Shown: positions 44,207 through 54,964 of the stretch, one piece after another
How the letters are laid out: the number at the start of each line of letters is the position of its first letter
Numbering within the stretch: position 1 is the stretch's first letter
Assembly: GCA_018466975.1 (NCBI GenBank)
Contig: CM031553.1
Coordinates: 868,001 to 932,000 of the forward strand
DNA from: Sparassis latifolia
Lineage: Eukaryota > Basidiomycota > Agaricomycetes > Polyporales > Sparassidaceae
DNA: 64,000 nt
Direction of reading: 5' to 3'
The notes under the pieces: generated by a model
Database searches by the model: none
Told to the model about the DNA's origin: nothing
Seen by the model: the letters and a program-made list of their open reading frames with translations, nothing else
Made by a program: the position numbers and the translations under genes

Positions 44207-46179
44207 ATGACCTCCACACTTGTACACTCTAACGGTTCTGCAAATGGTAACGCTGTACCCCCCGTTTACAACAGCGATCTGGACGTAAATCTCTAGCTCT
44301 ATTTTGATGGCATGAGGTCCTCATCATCAAGCCCGCATTCAGGTCTCTAAGCTCAGAATAACGTTGGCCGAGTCTTTGAAGCCTATCCCACCTGCGGACG
44401 AGCTGGTATTCGGAAAGGTGAGTACTGGGTGCATTCATTGGACCAGTCGGCATCATAGGCCGGGGCGGTTGGTGTGCCTATTGCCGCACAACGCCCGAGG
44501 GAAATTTATTATCGCAAATGAGCACCTGAGACTGTTCTATCTGATCCATTGAGCGGGCTCAGGAGAAAGCAGAGGGAGGAGAGAAGCAGGCTTCCTTATT
44601 GCTATACGTAACGACAGTCCTGACGCACTACGTCCACCAGGCCGTGGCTAGACATTTGGGCATCTACGGAAGGCTGCAGTCATTGTTTAGCAGGCTGCTC
44701 AAACCTCCCCCATGATGCCGCTTCGCCTTACGTTTCCGCGGAACTTAGCGTTCAGAAGAGCTTGGATGCTGCCCGTGCGATGTCGTATAGCCTTTCCCTG
44801 GTGTATCATTGTGTCATGGCTTCACACGCGGTCGTGTCAGTCGGCTTGTGAATATTTTTTCTGTTTCTCTGTCATTTGGCCTTCATGATGTTCTTATATT
44901 TATTGTGTTTTTATGCTTAGACCTTCACGGACCACATGTTAGTTGCTAGCTATGATCCAGTGAATGGTTGGTCTGCTCCCGAGATCAAGCCATACGGACC
45001 CCTCAGCCTTGATCCCGCCAGCTCCTGCTTCCAGTACAGTACAAATATTTTCGAGGGCATGAAGGTGAGTGACCTCCTCACTACTTGACTTGAAGTTCTT
45101 ACCGAGTCTGCAGGCGTACATCGGAGTAGATGGCAAGCCGAGACTATTCCGACCGGAGATGAACATGGCGCGGATGAAGAGGTCCGCGGACCGCATTGCT
45201 TTGCCCGTGGGTCCTTCTAGTATATTTTCGCGCGCGGTTTCTGACGATGTATGAACTCACAGCCGTTCAGCGTCGACGCCGTGCTCGAGCTCATTAAGAA
45301 GATCGTGACGTTGGAACAGCGCTGGATACCCAACAAGACAGGTTGCAGTCTGTACATTCGGCCCACTGTCATCGGCACGCGCCCCAGTACGTCCTATGCT
45401 CCTCTTCTCTATGTATCATCCGCGGAGCAATTTCCCTTAGATCTCGGTGTACGTGCGTCTGACAGCGCGCTATTGTACATCATTCTTACCCCGGCGGGCC
45501 CATTTTTCCGCACTGGCCCTCGCCCAATCTCGTTGCTCGCAGTTGGCGACAGCGTACGCGCGTGGCCCGGCGGTACGGGTGGGCACAAGCTCGCGCTAAA
45601 CTACGCGTCGACATTCAAGCCGCAGCAGTATGCGGAGAAGCTCGGGTATGAGCAGGTGCTCTGGCTGCTTCAGGGCACGGTCACCGAGGCCGGCGCGATG
45701 AACTTTTTTGTTGTCCTCAAGCGCGATGACGGCGGTGCGTCTTTCCTTCCTCTCCCACGGCGGCCTTACTGATTCATGTTGGCGTCGTTGTAGACTGGGA
45801 CGTCATCACCGCACCGCTGGACGGGACGATCCTGCCGGGGGTCACGCGCGACTCGTGCCTCGCGCTGATTGGCGCACACCCGTCGCGTACGCACCTCCCG
45901 CACCTGCCAAGCTCGTTGCGCCTGTATCCGCAGGAGCGCTCTTTCACAATCACCGACATCTTCACTTGGCATGCCGAGGGCCGCCTGCTGGAGGCGTTCG
46001 CCGCGGGCACCGCGATGATCGTCGGGAGCGTCTGCAGAATCGGCCACGAGGGCAAGGACATTGTGCTGCCCGAGTACGAGGCGGGGCGCGGGCCCGTCGC
46101 GCAGGCACTGTATGAACGCATCCTTGATATCCAGGAGGGTCGCGTGGAGTGGGACGGGTGGTCCGTAGTGTGTGAATGA
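44207..46179 (+). CDS. BAT: Branched-chain amino acid aminotransferase
   Basis: Seven exons: 44207-44284, 44343-44417, 44921-45064, 45114-45206, 45263-45386, 45441-45734, 45794-46179, in frame, 397 aa. It transfers amino groups between Leu, Ile or Val and 2-oxoglutarate (PLP enzyme, fold type IV). Landmarks are T-F-T-D-H-M-L, S-T-N-I-F-E-G-M-K, F-R-P-E-M-N-M-A-R-M, R-P-T-V-I-G-T, P-G-G-T-G-G-H-K-L-A-L-N-Y-A with the PLP lysine at about residue 221, T-E-A-G-A-M-N-F-F and G-T-A-M-I-V. The N-terminus is not a typical mitochondrial presequence, so the cytosolic form is more likely. The second intron (44418-44920) is 503 nt, some ten times the local norm. Family call very secure. Confidence 0.95.
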
Positions 46180-46959
46180 GTGGTTAATGTTGAGAAGTGA
46201 ATATGGGAAACGGGTGAATCCTGTTTTCGCATCTTTTCGTGATTGCTCATGTATGCGGTTAGGTCTACGCTTGTCTTGCTATGTCTTATGTTGTCTGTGA
46301 AGCGAAACTCTACGTCGCCACTCGTTGCAGGACACTCCAGCGGCGCTTGAGATAGTCAGTAGCCTCGTGGCGTCTTTCGCACTGCTTGGAGTACACCTGC
46401 AGTTGGTGCAACCCTCTCTGACTGTCCACCGAGACTAGATTTCGCTGCTACGGTAAGTATTTCCAGAGTATACGGCTGGTTCAGGCACAGTCATGCGGCG
46501 CTCCGCTCGTGCACAGTTCGTGCACTCGGTTTGTCTCGTAACACAGCGTCTCAGTATTTATACACCGGTGCCCTCAGCTTCATCCTTGTCCCGCTCCATG
46601 AGATTGCTGACAGGCCACAGATTTCGTATACTTCATCCACTCGCGTTCAAATTGTTTCTAGCGTTCAGCCACACTGACTCTGTAAGCATCGTATTTTCCC
46701 CGTGAGATGCTCACGCAATCTTCTACGTACTATGCTGGTGCGATTCTTCGCACTACTGGAAAACGTGGCGTTCAGTGTCATGAACGACAGCATGCCGGAA
46801 GATGCGAGTCAAGTCGTGGCCCTGGGTCCTTCTGAAGCCGCATACAATAATGCAGGTAGTTCGTCGAATTCCAGTGAGACTCCGCGACGTTTTCAGATAA
46901 GTACTCATGGACCCAAGCTGCGGGCCTCGCCCATAATGCAGGCGTTCCCATCAACCAAC
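46180..46959. other. Intergenic region after the aminotransferase
   Basis: About 780 bp. Open frames at 46493-46705 and 46702-47085 exist. The second may include the decayed start of the F-box/LRR-like gene, but no F-box motif is readable. Confidence 0.35.
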
Positions 46960-48181
46960 TTCAGCCTGGAATTTTGGAAGGGATACTGCTTTGCACCAAG
47001 CACTCGGACTCAAGATACGCATGGACCGCAAAATGTGCGTGGCGCAGGGACATTGATATCGCCATGGGCATCAAGTTCTGCCTGATATGCCTGCAGAGGT
47101 CTGGCCGCTTGCCAATGGATATCTACTCGTCATCCTACTACTTTGTGCCCAATGTGAAGAAACTCATTTCCATGATCCTGCCACACGCAGACCGAGAACA
47201 CAGGTTTCGGCCTGGTCAGATGAAGGAGCCGGAGTTAATGCAGTTTCTATCTGTTCTGGCGGTCCCAATGCCGCGACTGGAGTCTCGACTTGTGCTTCCT
47301 CGCAATTACGACGACTTGGTCCTTCGCGTTCCTCATGATCATTTCCCTGCTCTGCGGTCTGTGAGACTTTCTCCAGTTTGTGTACCTTGGACGTCCCTCC
47401 TTCTGTCTGGTTTGACAGTTTTAAAGCTCTACTACGCCGAAGACTTCCCTACAATAGACATCCTCCTTGATATGTTGGCAGCCAAACCTGAATTGCATAT
47501 TTTCACACTGGAACTGGATTCAGACTTCGTTGGACCAAGCCAGAGTTTCTCGGAGTCGGTTCGGGTTATTCAGCTCCCGCAGCTCAAGCGGGTTTCCCTG
47601 GTGGCACCCTAATAGGCATATCATCTTTGCTTGCCCACTTAGCCATTCCTGCCGACGCGGTTCACGACATTGCTGTGGTCATATCTGATGCTTCCACTTT
47701 TCGCGCCAATTGGCGAAATCTTTCGACACACGTCGCATCTGGAGAATCTCAGAACCATACGCCAAGCTGATGTATCTGCGAGAAAGAGGTCGCTTTCTAT
47801 CATCTCCGCCAATGAGCAGCTCAGCCATGCACACAAGATAGACGTCTAATTATGGAGGTAGGCTACGGTGGGCATATCCAGGATGCCACCTCACACCTTG
47901 TCCACCTTAGCGAATCTTCTTGGTCACTCTGTGGAGTCTCTCAGCATCTCGGGGACAGACTCGGAAGATCTCACCTGCGACCAGTGGCACGATGTATTAG
48001 CCAGCTTACCTCTGCTCTTTGAGCTCATCGTTACGCTCCGCGGCGACACATGAATGGGCTCTTTGAAGCCCTTACCCCATTCATGGAGTCTCCGTCGGAG
48101 ATCATGGCCCGGAAATTGGAGTATATGAAGATGTACGGGCAGAAAGCCGCGGAGACGCTGCTGAGAACGGCCCTCAAGTAG
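46960..48181 (+). pseudogene. Decayed F-box/LRR-like protein gene
   Basis: Consecutive open pieces in different frames read like one protein of the mushroom F-box/leucine-rich group. Piece 46974-47612 contains R-S-G-R-L-P-M-D-I-Y, then V-P-W-T-S-L-L-L-S-G-L-T-V-L-K-L and L-L-D-M-L-A-A-K-P-E-L, the usual layered LRR strands. A stop at 47610-47612 is followed in another frame by I-G-I-S-S-L-L-A-H-L and A-N-W-R. Then 47868-48053 has L-L-G-H-S-V-E-S-L-S-I-S and W-H-D-V-L-A-S-L-P-L-L, with a last piece to 48181. GT-AG introns do not reconcile the breaks. No convincing F-box is seen at the 5' end. Either a pseudogene or a gene with several sequence errors; such families expand and decay rapidly in Agaricomycetes. 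Confidence 0.6.
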
Positions 48182-48924
48182 CTACATGGACGCGCTGCTT
48201 TCGAGTGCCGGGTCGTCGAGTTGACTTTATTTTACCATGATGCCGAACGAGAAGATTAAGCGAGAAATATCAGGATGAGATAGCCAAGTTTGTGGACGAG
48301 GTCAGTACGGGGCCTACTTTGGAGATATCGCGCGAATCTGGAATCCAGGAGATTAGGAGATTGGTCGGATCATACCCTGTCTAGTCCAGTAGGGATAGAG
48401 CAGTGAAGTGAGTAGACAGAACGCCCGCGACGAATCTCCGTTACGTACCGTTGAATGAATTCGGCCTGGGGTGCGCGATAGCACGATGATAACACGAGGT
48501 AAAGAGAATACTTAGACTAGACGAGGGATGAGTCGCTCTTCGACAGTGCTCCACTCAAGACCGGTACCTAGCTTCTGCTCTCAGGCCTGGGATTGTTGGA
48601 TTGGGAAAGTTGTGAGAGGAATAAAGACATGTAGGCGACGTGGTAATCACGAACCAAGAAGATCCCGCAGTGCCCGACTTTCTTACTATGAAGAGTATGA
48701 AGTACTCTTCTAGGTCACTTCAAGTGCATGGTTGAGTCAGACGATACTCTAGAGACTCGGAAGGTGGCAATCGACTCCGAGAACTGAGTCTGTCACAGTT
48801 TTTACGGCGCGTGATTCGTGACGCGTCGCGAAAACGTGCGGCACGATCATTTGCGCAGCTCAACAACTTTGCTTTGCCTTTTGGCCGGCCAGCCAAAGCG
48901 TCACCTCATTATATAAGTATCGAC
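48182..48924. promoter_or_regulatory. Upstream region of the BTB gene, with TATA box
   Basis: 743 bp. An ATTATATAAGTAT box lies at 48908-48920, only a few bases before the first ATG (48925). If that box is used, transcription would begin inside the predicted frame and the next in-frame ATG (49051) would be the start. The rest shows no feature. Confidence 0.45.
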
Positions 48925-50078
48925 ATGGCATTCTCTGAACAAAGCTATCCTAGTTCTTCCTCGGTCATCAGCTGGCCACTTCTCTCGGAGGAATCGGACG
49001 CATCATTGCTCTCCGACGACGATCCATCTTTACCTGTCAAACGTAGAAAAATGGCACGGAGAAGTGTCTCTCATTCATACCATATCACCAACACGAAGCC
49101 TTTCTGGTACAGTGATGGCGACATTGTTCTGGAGATCGAGCAGCAATGCTTCAAGATACACCAGAGCCGTCTGAAATGCTCTGTCATATTCTCGGACATG
49201 TTAGAGGTTCCTCAGCCAGCAGACGCAGAGAGCGTAGATGGATGCCCTCTCGTGCAGCTGGCTGATGCGGTTGACGACTGGATTATGACCATGAAGTGGT
49301 TGTATGATCGCAGGTCGGTCCACAGCCTCTTGTAATCCGTCCATGTTCATCCTTGCAATTGCAGAATCTTCCAGTCCTTGCCCCATCCCATTCCCTTCCA
49401 ACTCCTTCAAGGAGCCCTCCGCATATCAACCAAATATGACATTGCAGATCTCCGCAAGACCACAATCAAACAATTGCGTGCTCGGTGGCCATCCGAACTG
49501 GAGCGAATGGACACGAATTCTCTACCCCATGCAGCAGGTAAGTGCAATGCCGGTCGCTTCATCTTCTTCTGATGATCGCTCGTCGAGTAGAGGCTATATC
49601 ACTTGCACGCGAGTGTGACGTCCTGGAGATACTCCCGGCGGCTTTCTACGCGCTCTCTATCCAGAGATGGGGCTGCAATGCTGATGGCGGGCAGTCCCAT
49701 CAGGTGCTCACACCTGGAGACTTACGACGACTGGTCATAGGCCGCGAGCGCCTGTCCAGTATCTGTACCGGGATTCTGTTCGACCCTCTCCTCACGGAGG
49801 ATCTACCAATTGATGCACCATCTCCATTTGACGCATGTGCGAAATGCAGGGACGTCCTGCAGCGCTACTGGCGGGAGAAGGTGTGCTCGAGCCCATCGTC
49901 GCCGTTTGAGTGCTGGCTCCTGCGCGAACTGCACAAGCTCATGGTGGAAGGCGACGCTCGGTTCGAGCGTACGCTTTGTGCGCGTTGCTTAGCTTGGCAT
50001 AAAAGCGCAGTGATCATGAGATTATTTCATCTCAAGACTTCCATCCCGCGCATCTTTCACCTGTCCTTCGACAATTGA
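48925..50078 (+). CDS. BTB/POZ-domain protein
   Basis: Three exons, 48925-49313, 49365-49537 and 49591-50078, in frame, 349 aa. After a Ser-rich N-terminus (residues 1-60, with K-R-R-K) the BTB fold starts at F-W-Y-S-D-G-D-I-V-L-E-I-E-Q-Q-C-F-K-I-H-Q-S-R-L, the typical fungal form. It continues with F-S-D-M-L, W-L-Y-D-R and L-L-Q-G-A-L-R-I-S-T-K-Y-D-I-A-D-L-R. The C-terminal half is helical with C-A-K-C at about 270 and C-A-R-C-L near 330. Large families of such BTB proteins exist in mushrooms, some acting as Cullin3 adaptors, most unstudied. The start is uncertain because of the TATA box placed just before it. Confidence 0.88.
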
Positions 50079-50607
50079 GTGATGCTAGCGCTCTGCTTTC
50101 GTCGCTTCCCTTCGCTCTGTGTCCAGTAATCCCTCTTCGCGGTAGCTATCTATCCTTGCGTTTCGTATTCGGTGTTTATACCTTCGATCTTGTATACCTC
50201 AATCGTGCATTGTAATTCAAACTCGCCGCTGAGGCGCCACTGCCATGACGATGGTCTTGGTTCAAATCGCACCCGATCTGGTGCCATCACTGTGACGAGT
50301 CGTGTCAAGAACAAAGGCGCTCAGCCTGCGGACTGAGCCCAGAGGTTCCATACGCTCCTGTAGTACTAGTTCCCGGGAAGCAAGCGACTCATACTGGGGA
50401 GAAAAACGTTGCAAAAGTTGTCATAAATGTTACTCAGAATTCACCGTCACGCTTTGGACCGGAACGTGACGTAAGATTGTGTGACCGAGGAGGGTCACAA
50501 ATCGCTGAGATGAATCGGGTGGCAGCATCGGTTGACTTCTGACTAACAACTCGAACCAAATTTCAACATCACCTCTCCCGCCACACCCTCGCATCCGTCG
50601 CTCTACC
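50079..50607. other. Intergenic region upstream of the UBE2S-type gene
   Basis: 529 bp. It contains a tRNA B-box-like GGTTCAAATC at 50259-50268 but no cloverleaf. Otherwise nothing is supported. Confidence 0.4.
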
Positions 50608-51710
50608 ATGGTATGGCCTGTCACGCGACTTTTTTTCGCTGATCTGACGGTCATGTCACTCTTTTCTGATAGTCCGTCTCACCTGCTGTGCTGCGCCGCT
50701 TGATGCGCGAGCTGAACGAACTCCGAACTAACCCTCCGGAAGGGATCCGCGTGGTCACCAATGAGGACAATATGCTCGACGTGACGGGCATCATCGAGGG
50801 ACCTGGTATGTGCTGTCCATGCACTTTTATATGTCTTTGCACTCTTTGGAGGCGATCTGACACGCTGCTGACGCGTCTTTGAGCAGAAGGGACACCATAC
50901 GAGGGGGGCTACTTCAGAGTGAAGTTCAAGTTTACCGAGGAGTTCCCTGCAGCTCCACCCAAGTGTGCGTTCCCATTTCGTTTTTGTGTAGTGTTTTGAG
51001 AGTTGACATTCTTCCACAGGTTGGTTTGCCACTAAAATCTTCCACCCGAATGTGTCTTCTGCAGGAGAGATCTGTGTCAACACCCTGAAGAAAGACTGGA
51101 AGTCAACATATGGAATTGGGCATATATTGGTTACCGTCAAGTGTCTCTTGATCTACCCAAACCCCGAGTCTGCGTTGGACGAAGAGGCGGGTAAACTCTT
51201 GCTCGAAAACTATGACAGCTACTGCGAGAGGGCGAAGTTGATCACCAGTGTTCATGCTACTCCAAGGGTACGTCGATCTATCTGTGTCTCGTGCCGTCGT
51301 GTGAATTCACACCTTTTCAGGTGCGTCCAACAGAGTTCAACACTCCCTCTTCCTCCTCAACGGCAGACTCAGTGGTTGTTTCAACATCGAAGCCGACACC
51401 CTCCAAACTTGCGACAACGTCTGTGGTAACTCCCGTCCCACCTCCACCAAACGTTGCGCACAAGTCATCGTCTCCCGAAAATACCGTCCCTTCGCGTGCC
51501 ATGCATTCCTCCACCCCGAACACCTGCCCATCACTGGACTCCGAAAAGGGCGTGAACAAGGAGCGGCTCACCTCGCCCTCGCCTCTTGGCACGGCGGACT
51601 CCAATGTTGCCGCGGTAAACGCCACGCCGGCGACGAAAGCGGTCAAGCGATCTGCAGTGACGAGCGGGGCGGGGGGCGAGAAACGGAAGAAGGCACTCAA
51701 GCGCCTGTGA
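50608..51710 (+). CDS. UBE2S: Ubiquitin-conjugating enzyme E2, UBE2S (APC/C) type
   Basis: Five coding exons: 50608-50610, 50673-50805, 50887-50964, 51020-51267, 51321-51710, in frame, 283 aa. The first coding exon is the ATG alone, followed directly by GT. The E2 core has [36 protein letters not shown] and [13 protein letters not shown], with catalytic Cys90. [11 protein letters not shown] matches UBE2S closely. The 130-residue C-terminal tail is Ser/Thr/Pro-rich and ends K-R-K-K-A-L-K-R-L. Human UBE2S ends in Leu-Arg-Arg-Leu, which docks on the APC2/APC4 groove while it builds Lys11 chains; the L-K-R-L end suggests the same docking here (inference). Confidence 0.93.
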
Positions 51711-52214
51711 TGGCGAGGTAAGGGGACATATCTCAGTGCTTTGACCAGACTGTTGGGTGGACGGAGCGCCAGTTGTAGTGATGAGGACCTCTGTTCTATA
51801 GGTTGTATCTTGTGCTATCGTTATCTCGAATCGCTATCTCGTAGTTTTACTATCACTCTGTGCAGCAGTCATTGATGCCGTAAGGCCATCATGAATTTGC
51901 ATGGGAAGCATCCACGAAGGTAACGTTGTCGCATGAAGCTGGAACACACTGTACATATGCTTCTGGAAAACGTTGCGGAGGACAGTGTCAGTTTGCTGTA
52001 TTCAGTCAAGAAAGATTGATGATCCTCTGACGGCTGCGAAGTAAAAGCCTGTGCAACACGGCTGTAGGCGTGAACGAATAGACCTAGTAACACATCCATC
52101 CATACACTGGCATATTACAATGAGAACACAGCATGCTCGGCTTGGGACATCGGAACCGCACATACCAGACAGCTCCATCGACTTGCGAAGTAAGACAAGA
52201 CCAGCTCGCCATTT
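51711..52214. other. Convergent 3' intergenic region
   Basis: 504 bp between the stops of the UBE2S-type and SRP9 genes. An open frame at 51869-52099 (reverse) has no motif. Confidence 0.4.
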
Positions 52215-52705
52215 CTACTTCTTTTTCTTTGGCTTCTTCTTCTTCACCCCGCCGCCTGCTACCCCTGCTGTACCGGGAACGATGGTGGGAGATGTGACCT
52301 CTTTCGTCACAGCATCGGAAGCATCAGCTTGCGATGCCTCCGTAGAAGGCTGTGCGGGTCGTCGATTCTGCATCTTCTGCATCAAGGAGAGATTCAAAGC
52401 CTCGAATCGGTTGAGGAACATGGAGGAATAAGTCTTGAATTTAAGGCACTTTCACCATGCAAAAACATTAGCTATCGGTCGCATTATGATGGGCGAACGA
52501 CTCACTGTCGTGTTGTCCGTGATCTTTAGGACTAACTTTCCCTTATTCGCTCTCCATTTCACGCAATAGCGTGTCTATAACAGCGATCGGGATGATCGAC
52601 AATATTCCTACGAAAGTAAAGCGACATACGCACTGTGTTTGGGGATTTTTCATAGAGTGCCTCCGCCGCCTCTTGATACTCCTGCCAGGACGAGATGTAC
52701 ACCAT
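52215..52705 (-). CDS. SRP9: Signal recognition particle 9 kDa subunit
   Basis: Three exons on the reverse strand: 52634-52705, 52506-52574, 52215-52448, in frame, 124 aa. It binds the Alu end of SRP RNA together with SRP14 and slows translation during targeting. The protein starts M-V-Y-I-S-S-W-Q-E-Y, the conserved SRP9 opening. It continues with S-P-N-T-T-R-Y-C-V-K-W, G-K-L-V-L-K-I-T-D-N-T-T-C-L-K-F-K-T, and then an M-F-L-N-R-F-E-A-L-N segment that replaces the shorter end of the animal protein. A Ser/Ala/Thr linker leads to a Lys-rich tail (K-K-K-K-P-K-K-K-K), which could bind RNA. It is divergent from the carrier gene. Confidence 0.93.
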
Positions 52706-52932
52706 GGCAGGATCGAGGCGGACCACAGACACAAGGGAGCTGAGTCACGATTCGCGTGCAGTTTGGATCGGTTCTACCCTGAAGTTCTCACGGATTTACG
52801 GTCGACTGACTCGAGTCACGCAGCCACGAGGGATTAGAACGGGTTTTAACCGGCGGCAAGTTACACCACATCCAGTCTGGTGCTGTGGCCTCTCTTCCCT
52901 CGTCCCTCCTTGTCCTTTGTAGATATAGAGAC
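52706..52932. promoter_or_regulatory. Divergent promoter, SRP9 / 2-oxodicarboxylate carrier
   Basis: 227 bp between two head-to-head start codons. No canonical TATA box. Confidence 0.5.
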
Positions 52933-54621
52933 ATGGCTGTTTCTGAGCGGAAGCGTGAGCCTGATTTTTAGAATTTTTAACAAACCTGTTGACAACTAAC
53001 TGGTGTGACCCAGCTCTACCCTTCATCGCGAACTTCACCGCGGGTGCCATCGCTGGTATTTCCGAGATTCTCATATTTTATCCGCTCGGTAGGTGCTCGT
53101 GTCGCGTGCTATCACTTTTGTGTGCTAAGCGTGTATGTGTGCGACGTCACAGATGTCGTGAGTCCCGCGCTCCTTTCTTCGCCGCGCTTGCTAACGTGTG
53201 CAGCGTTATGAGTGCCATAGGTGAAGACGCGCATGCAGTTGGAGACGGGCAAGGCCAAACACGGGTTATTGGGCAGCTTCCAATCAATCATTAAGGAAGA
53301 AGGGTTCGTCAAGATCTTTAGGACTGACTGACTGTCGAACTGACATTCATCGCTTCACCTCAGATTTGGGAAGTTGTATAGAGGTATGATCCATGTAGCG
53401 TCAATTGAGAACGTACTAAGATTGTGTGACGCAGGACTCGTTCCTCCGCTACTGCTAGAAGCACCTAAGCGTGCTACGAAATTGTAGGTCCAATTCTACA
53501 TCTTCGTGTCAATTGCGTCATTTTTCTGTGATAGTGCCTCCAACGAATTTTGGGGCAAGACATACATGCAGTTGGCTGGTGCAGCTAATATGACGCAACA
53601 GTTGTCGATCTTAACCGGTTGCAGTGCTGGTGCAACTGAAAGTTTCGTCGTCGTTCCTTTCGAACTTGTGAAGATCAAGTACGGTTTCGTCTCGTTCTGC
53701 TTTCTGTCCTGACTCATTCCATATCAGGCTTCAGGATAAGACAAGTCCATACGCCGGTCCTATGGATGTCGTGAAACAGATTGTCAGAAAGGACGGTCTA
53801 CTTGGTCTGTACGCCGGTATGGAAGCCACATTTTGGAGGTGCGTCGCTGTTGTCAGCTCTTGCACAACTGTACTGAGGATATTTTTCAGGCATGTGTGGT
53901 GGAACGGCGGGTACTTCGGTAGCATTTTCCAGGTTCGGTCACTACTGCCCAAGCCCGAAGTATGTCTTTTTTACGACGTCTTGGACTTACTAGCTAAATG
54001 AAGTTACGTTTCCAGACTAAGCAGGCCCGACTCGCGAACGATCTTGTCGCAGGAACAGTCGGTGGATTTATTGGAACCGCGATAAACACGCCGTAAGTCT
54101 TGCGACATAACGCGGTTTGCAAGGGACTGTGCATGCCTTGCTTTGACGCCGTTTCTTGCTTTGCGACTTGTTCGGACATTGTTATTGACGATATCTGTGA
54201 TATTTTCCCCCAGGTTTGATGTGAGTTTGCATGGGGTAGAATTTTCCACTAACTACCAGCTGACACCGTGTCGCATGTAGGTTGTAAAGTCTCGCATACA
54301 GGGAGCCACAAAGGCGCCCGGAGTGGTACCGAAATACAACTGGACGTATCCTGCGTATGTCCCCGCACTGTGCTCTTCTCCCTCGTACCATCAAACTGAT
54401 CATCGACCGCTTAGTTTGGTAACGATATTCCGAGAGGAGGGCGCGTCTGCGTTGTATAAGGGCTTCGTGCCGAAGGTGCTCCGTCTCGCTCCTGGTGGCG
54501 GTGTACTTTTACTGGTGGTAGAATTCACTCTTGGCCTTTTCCGTCAAGGTAATTACACAGTCTCTGCGTGGCATCGTCATGCTAATCCATTTCGGCAGCT
54601 CTTGGTCCACCATATATCTAG
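52933..54621 (+). CDS. ODC1: Mitochondrial 2-oxodicarboxylate carrier
   Basis: Fourteen exons: 52933-52954, 53014-53088, 53153-53157, 53221-53303, 53364-53383, 53435-53483, 53535-53678, 53728-53838, 53890-53959, 54016-54092, 54214-54220, 54281-54354, 54415-54548, 54599-54621, in frame, 297 aa. Three mitochondrial-carrier repeats are present, with signatures P-L-D-V-V-K-T-R, P-F-E-L-V-K-I-K and P-F-D-V-V-K-S-R. The stretches T-E-S-F-V-V-V-P-F-E-L-V-K, T-F-W-R-H-V-W-W-N-G-G-Y-F-G and V-L-R-L-A-P-G-G-G identify the ODC1/ODC2 branch, which exchanges 2-oxoadipate and 2-oxoglutarate across the inner membrane and feeds lysine metabolism. Two microexons (5 and 7 nt) each fall inside a signature motif. 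The C-terminus ends G-P-P-Y-I. Confidence 0.95.
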
Positions 54622-54964
54622 AGCGTAGCACTACTGTACTTAGCCTTCGGACAAGAGGTTTGTAGAATATGGCTATACAGACTACTGTAACCGCCATGGA
54701 AAGTGACGAGTGTACGACGATCCTAAGCAGTGATCTTGTGCGGGTTAATGTCTGAGTAGTACATAATGAGCTTCCAATGGTTCAAAAGCTCCTGGTGTCG
54801 GATGCGCGCGCGCGCGCGTCTCACGTGGGACGCGTTCGCCCTGGGCCTGCGTCGCCTCAAGGGCAGGTTCATCTCCGACAAACACTTCTAGTTCTGCGCG
54901 TCCGTGCTGAGGGACCTGTTGCATGCCGTTAATAGTCTGGTAGCCATCGATTAGGCTATTCTCT
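54622..54964. other. Intergenic region upstream of MCD4
   Basis: 343 bp containing a (GC) microsatellite of about 12 bp at 54807-54818. No promoter box is clear. Confidence 0.4.

Noticed and set aside
50259..50268. GGTTCAAATC B-box-like motif
   Set aside because: The flanks do not form a T stem or a cloverleaf.
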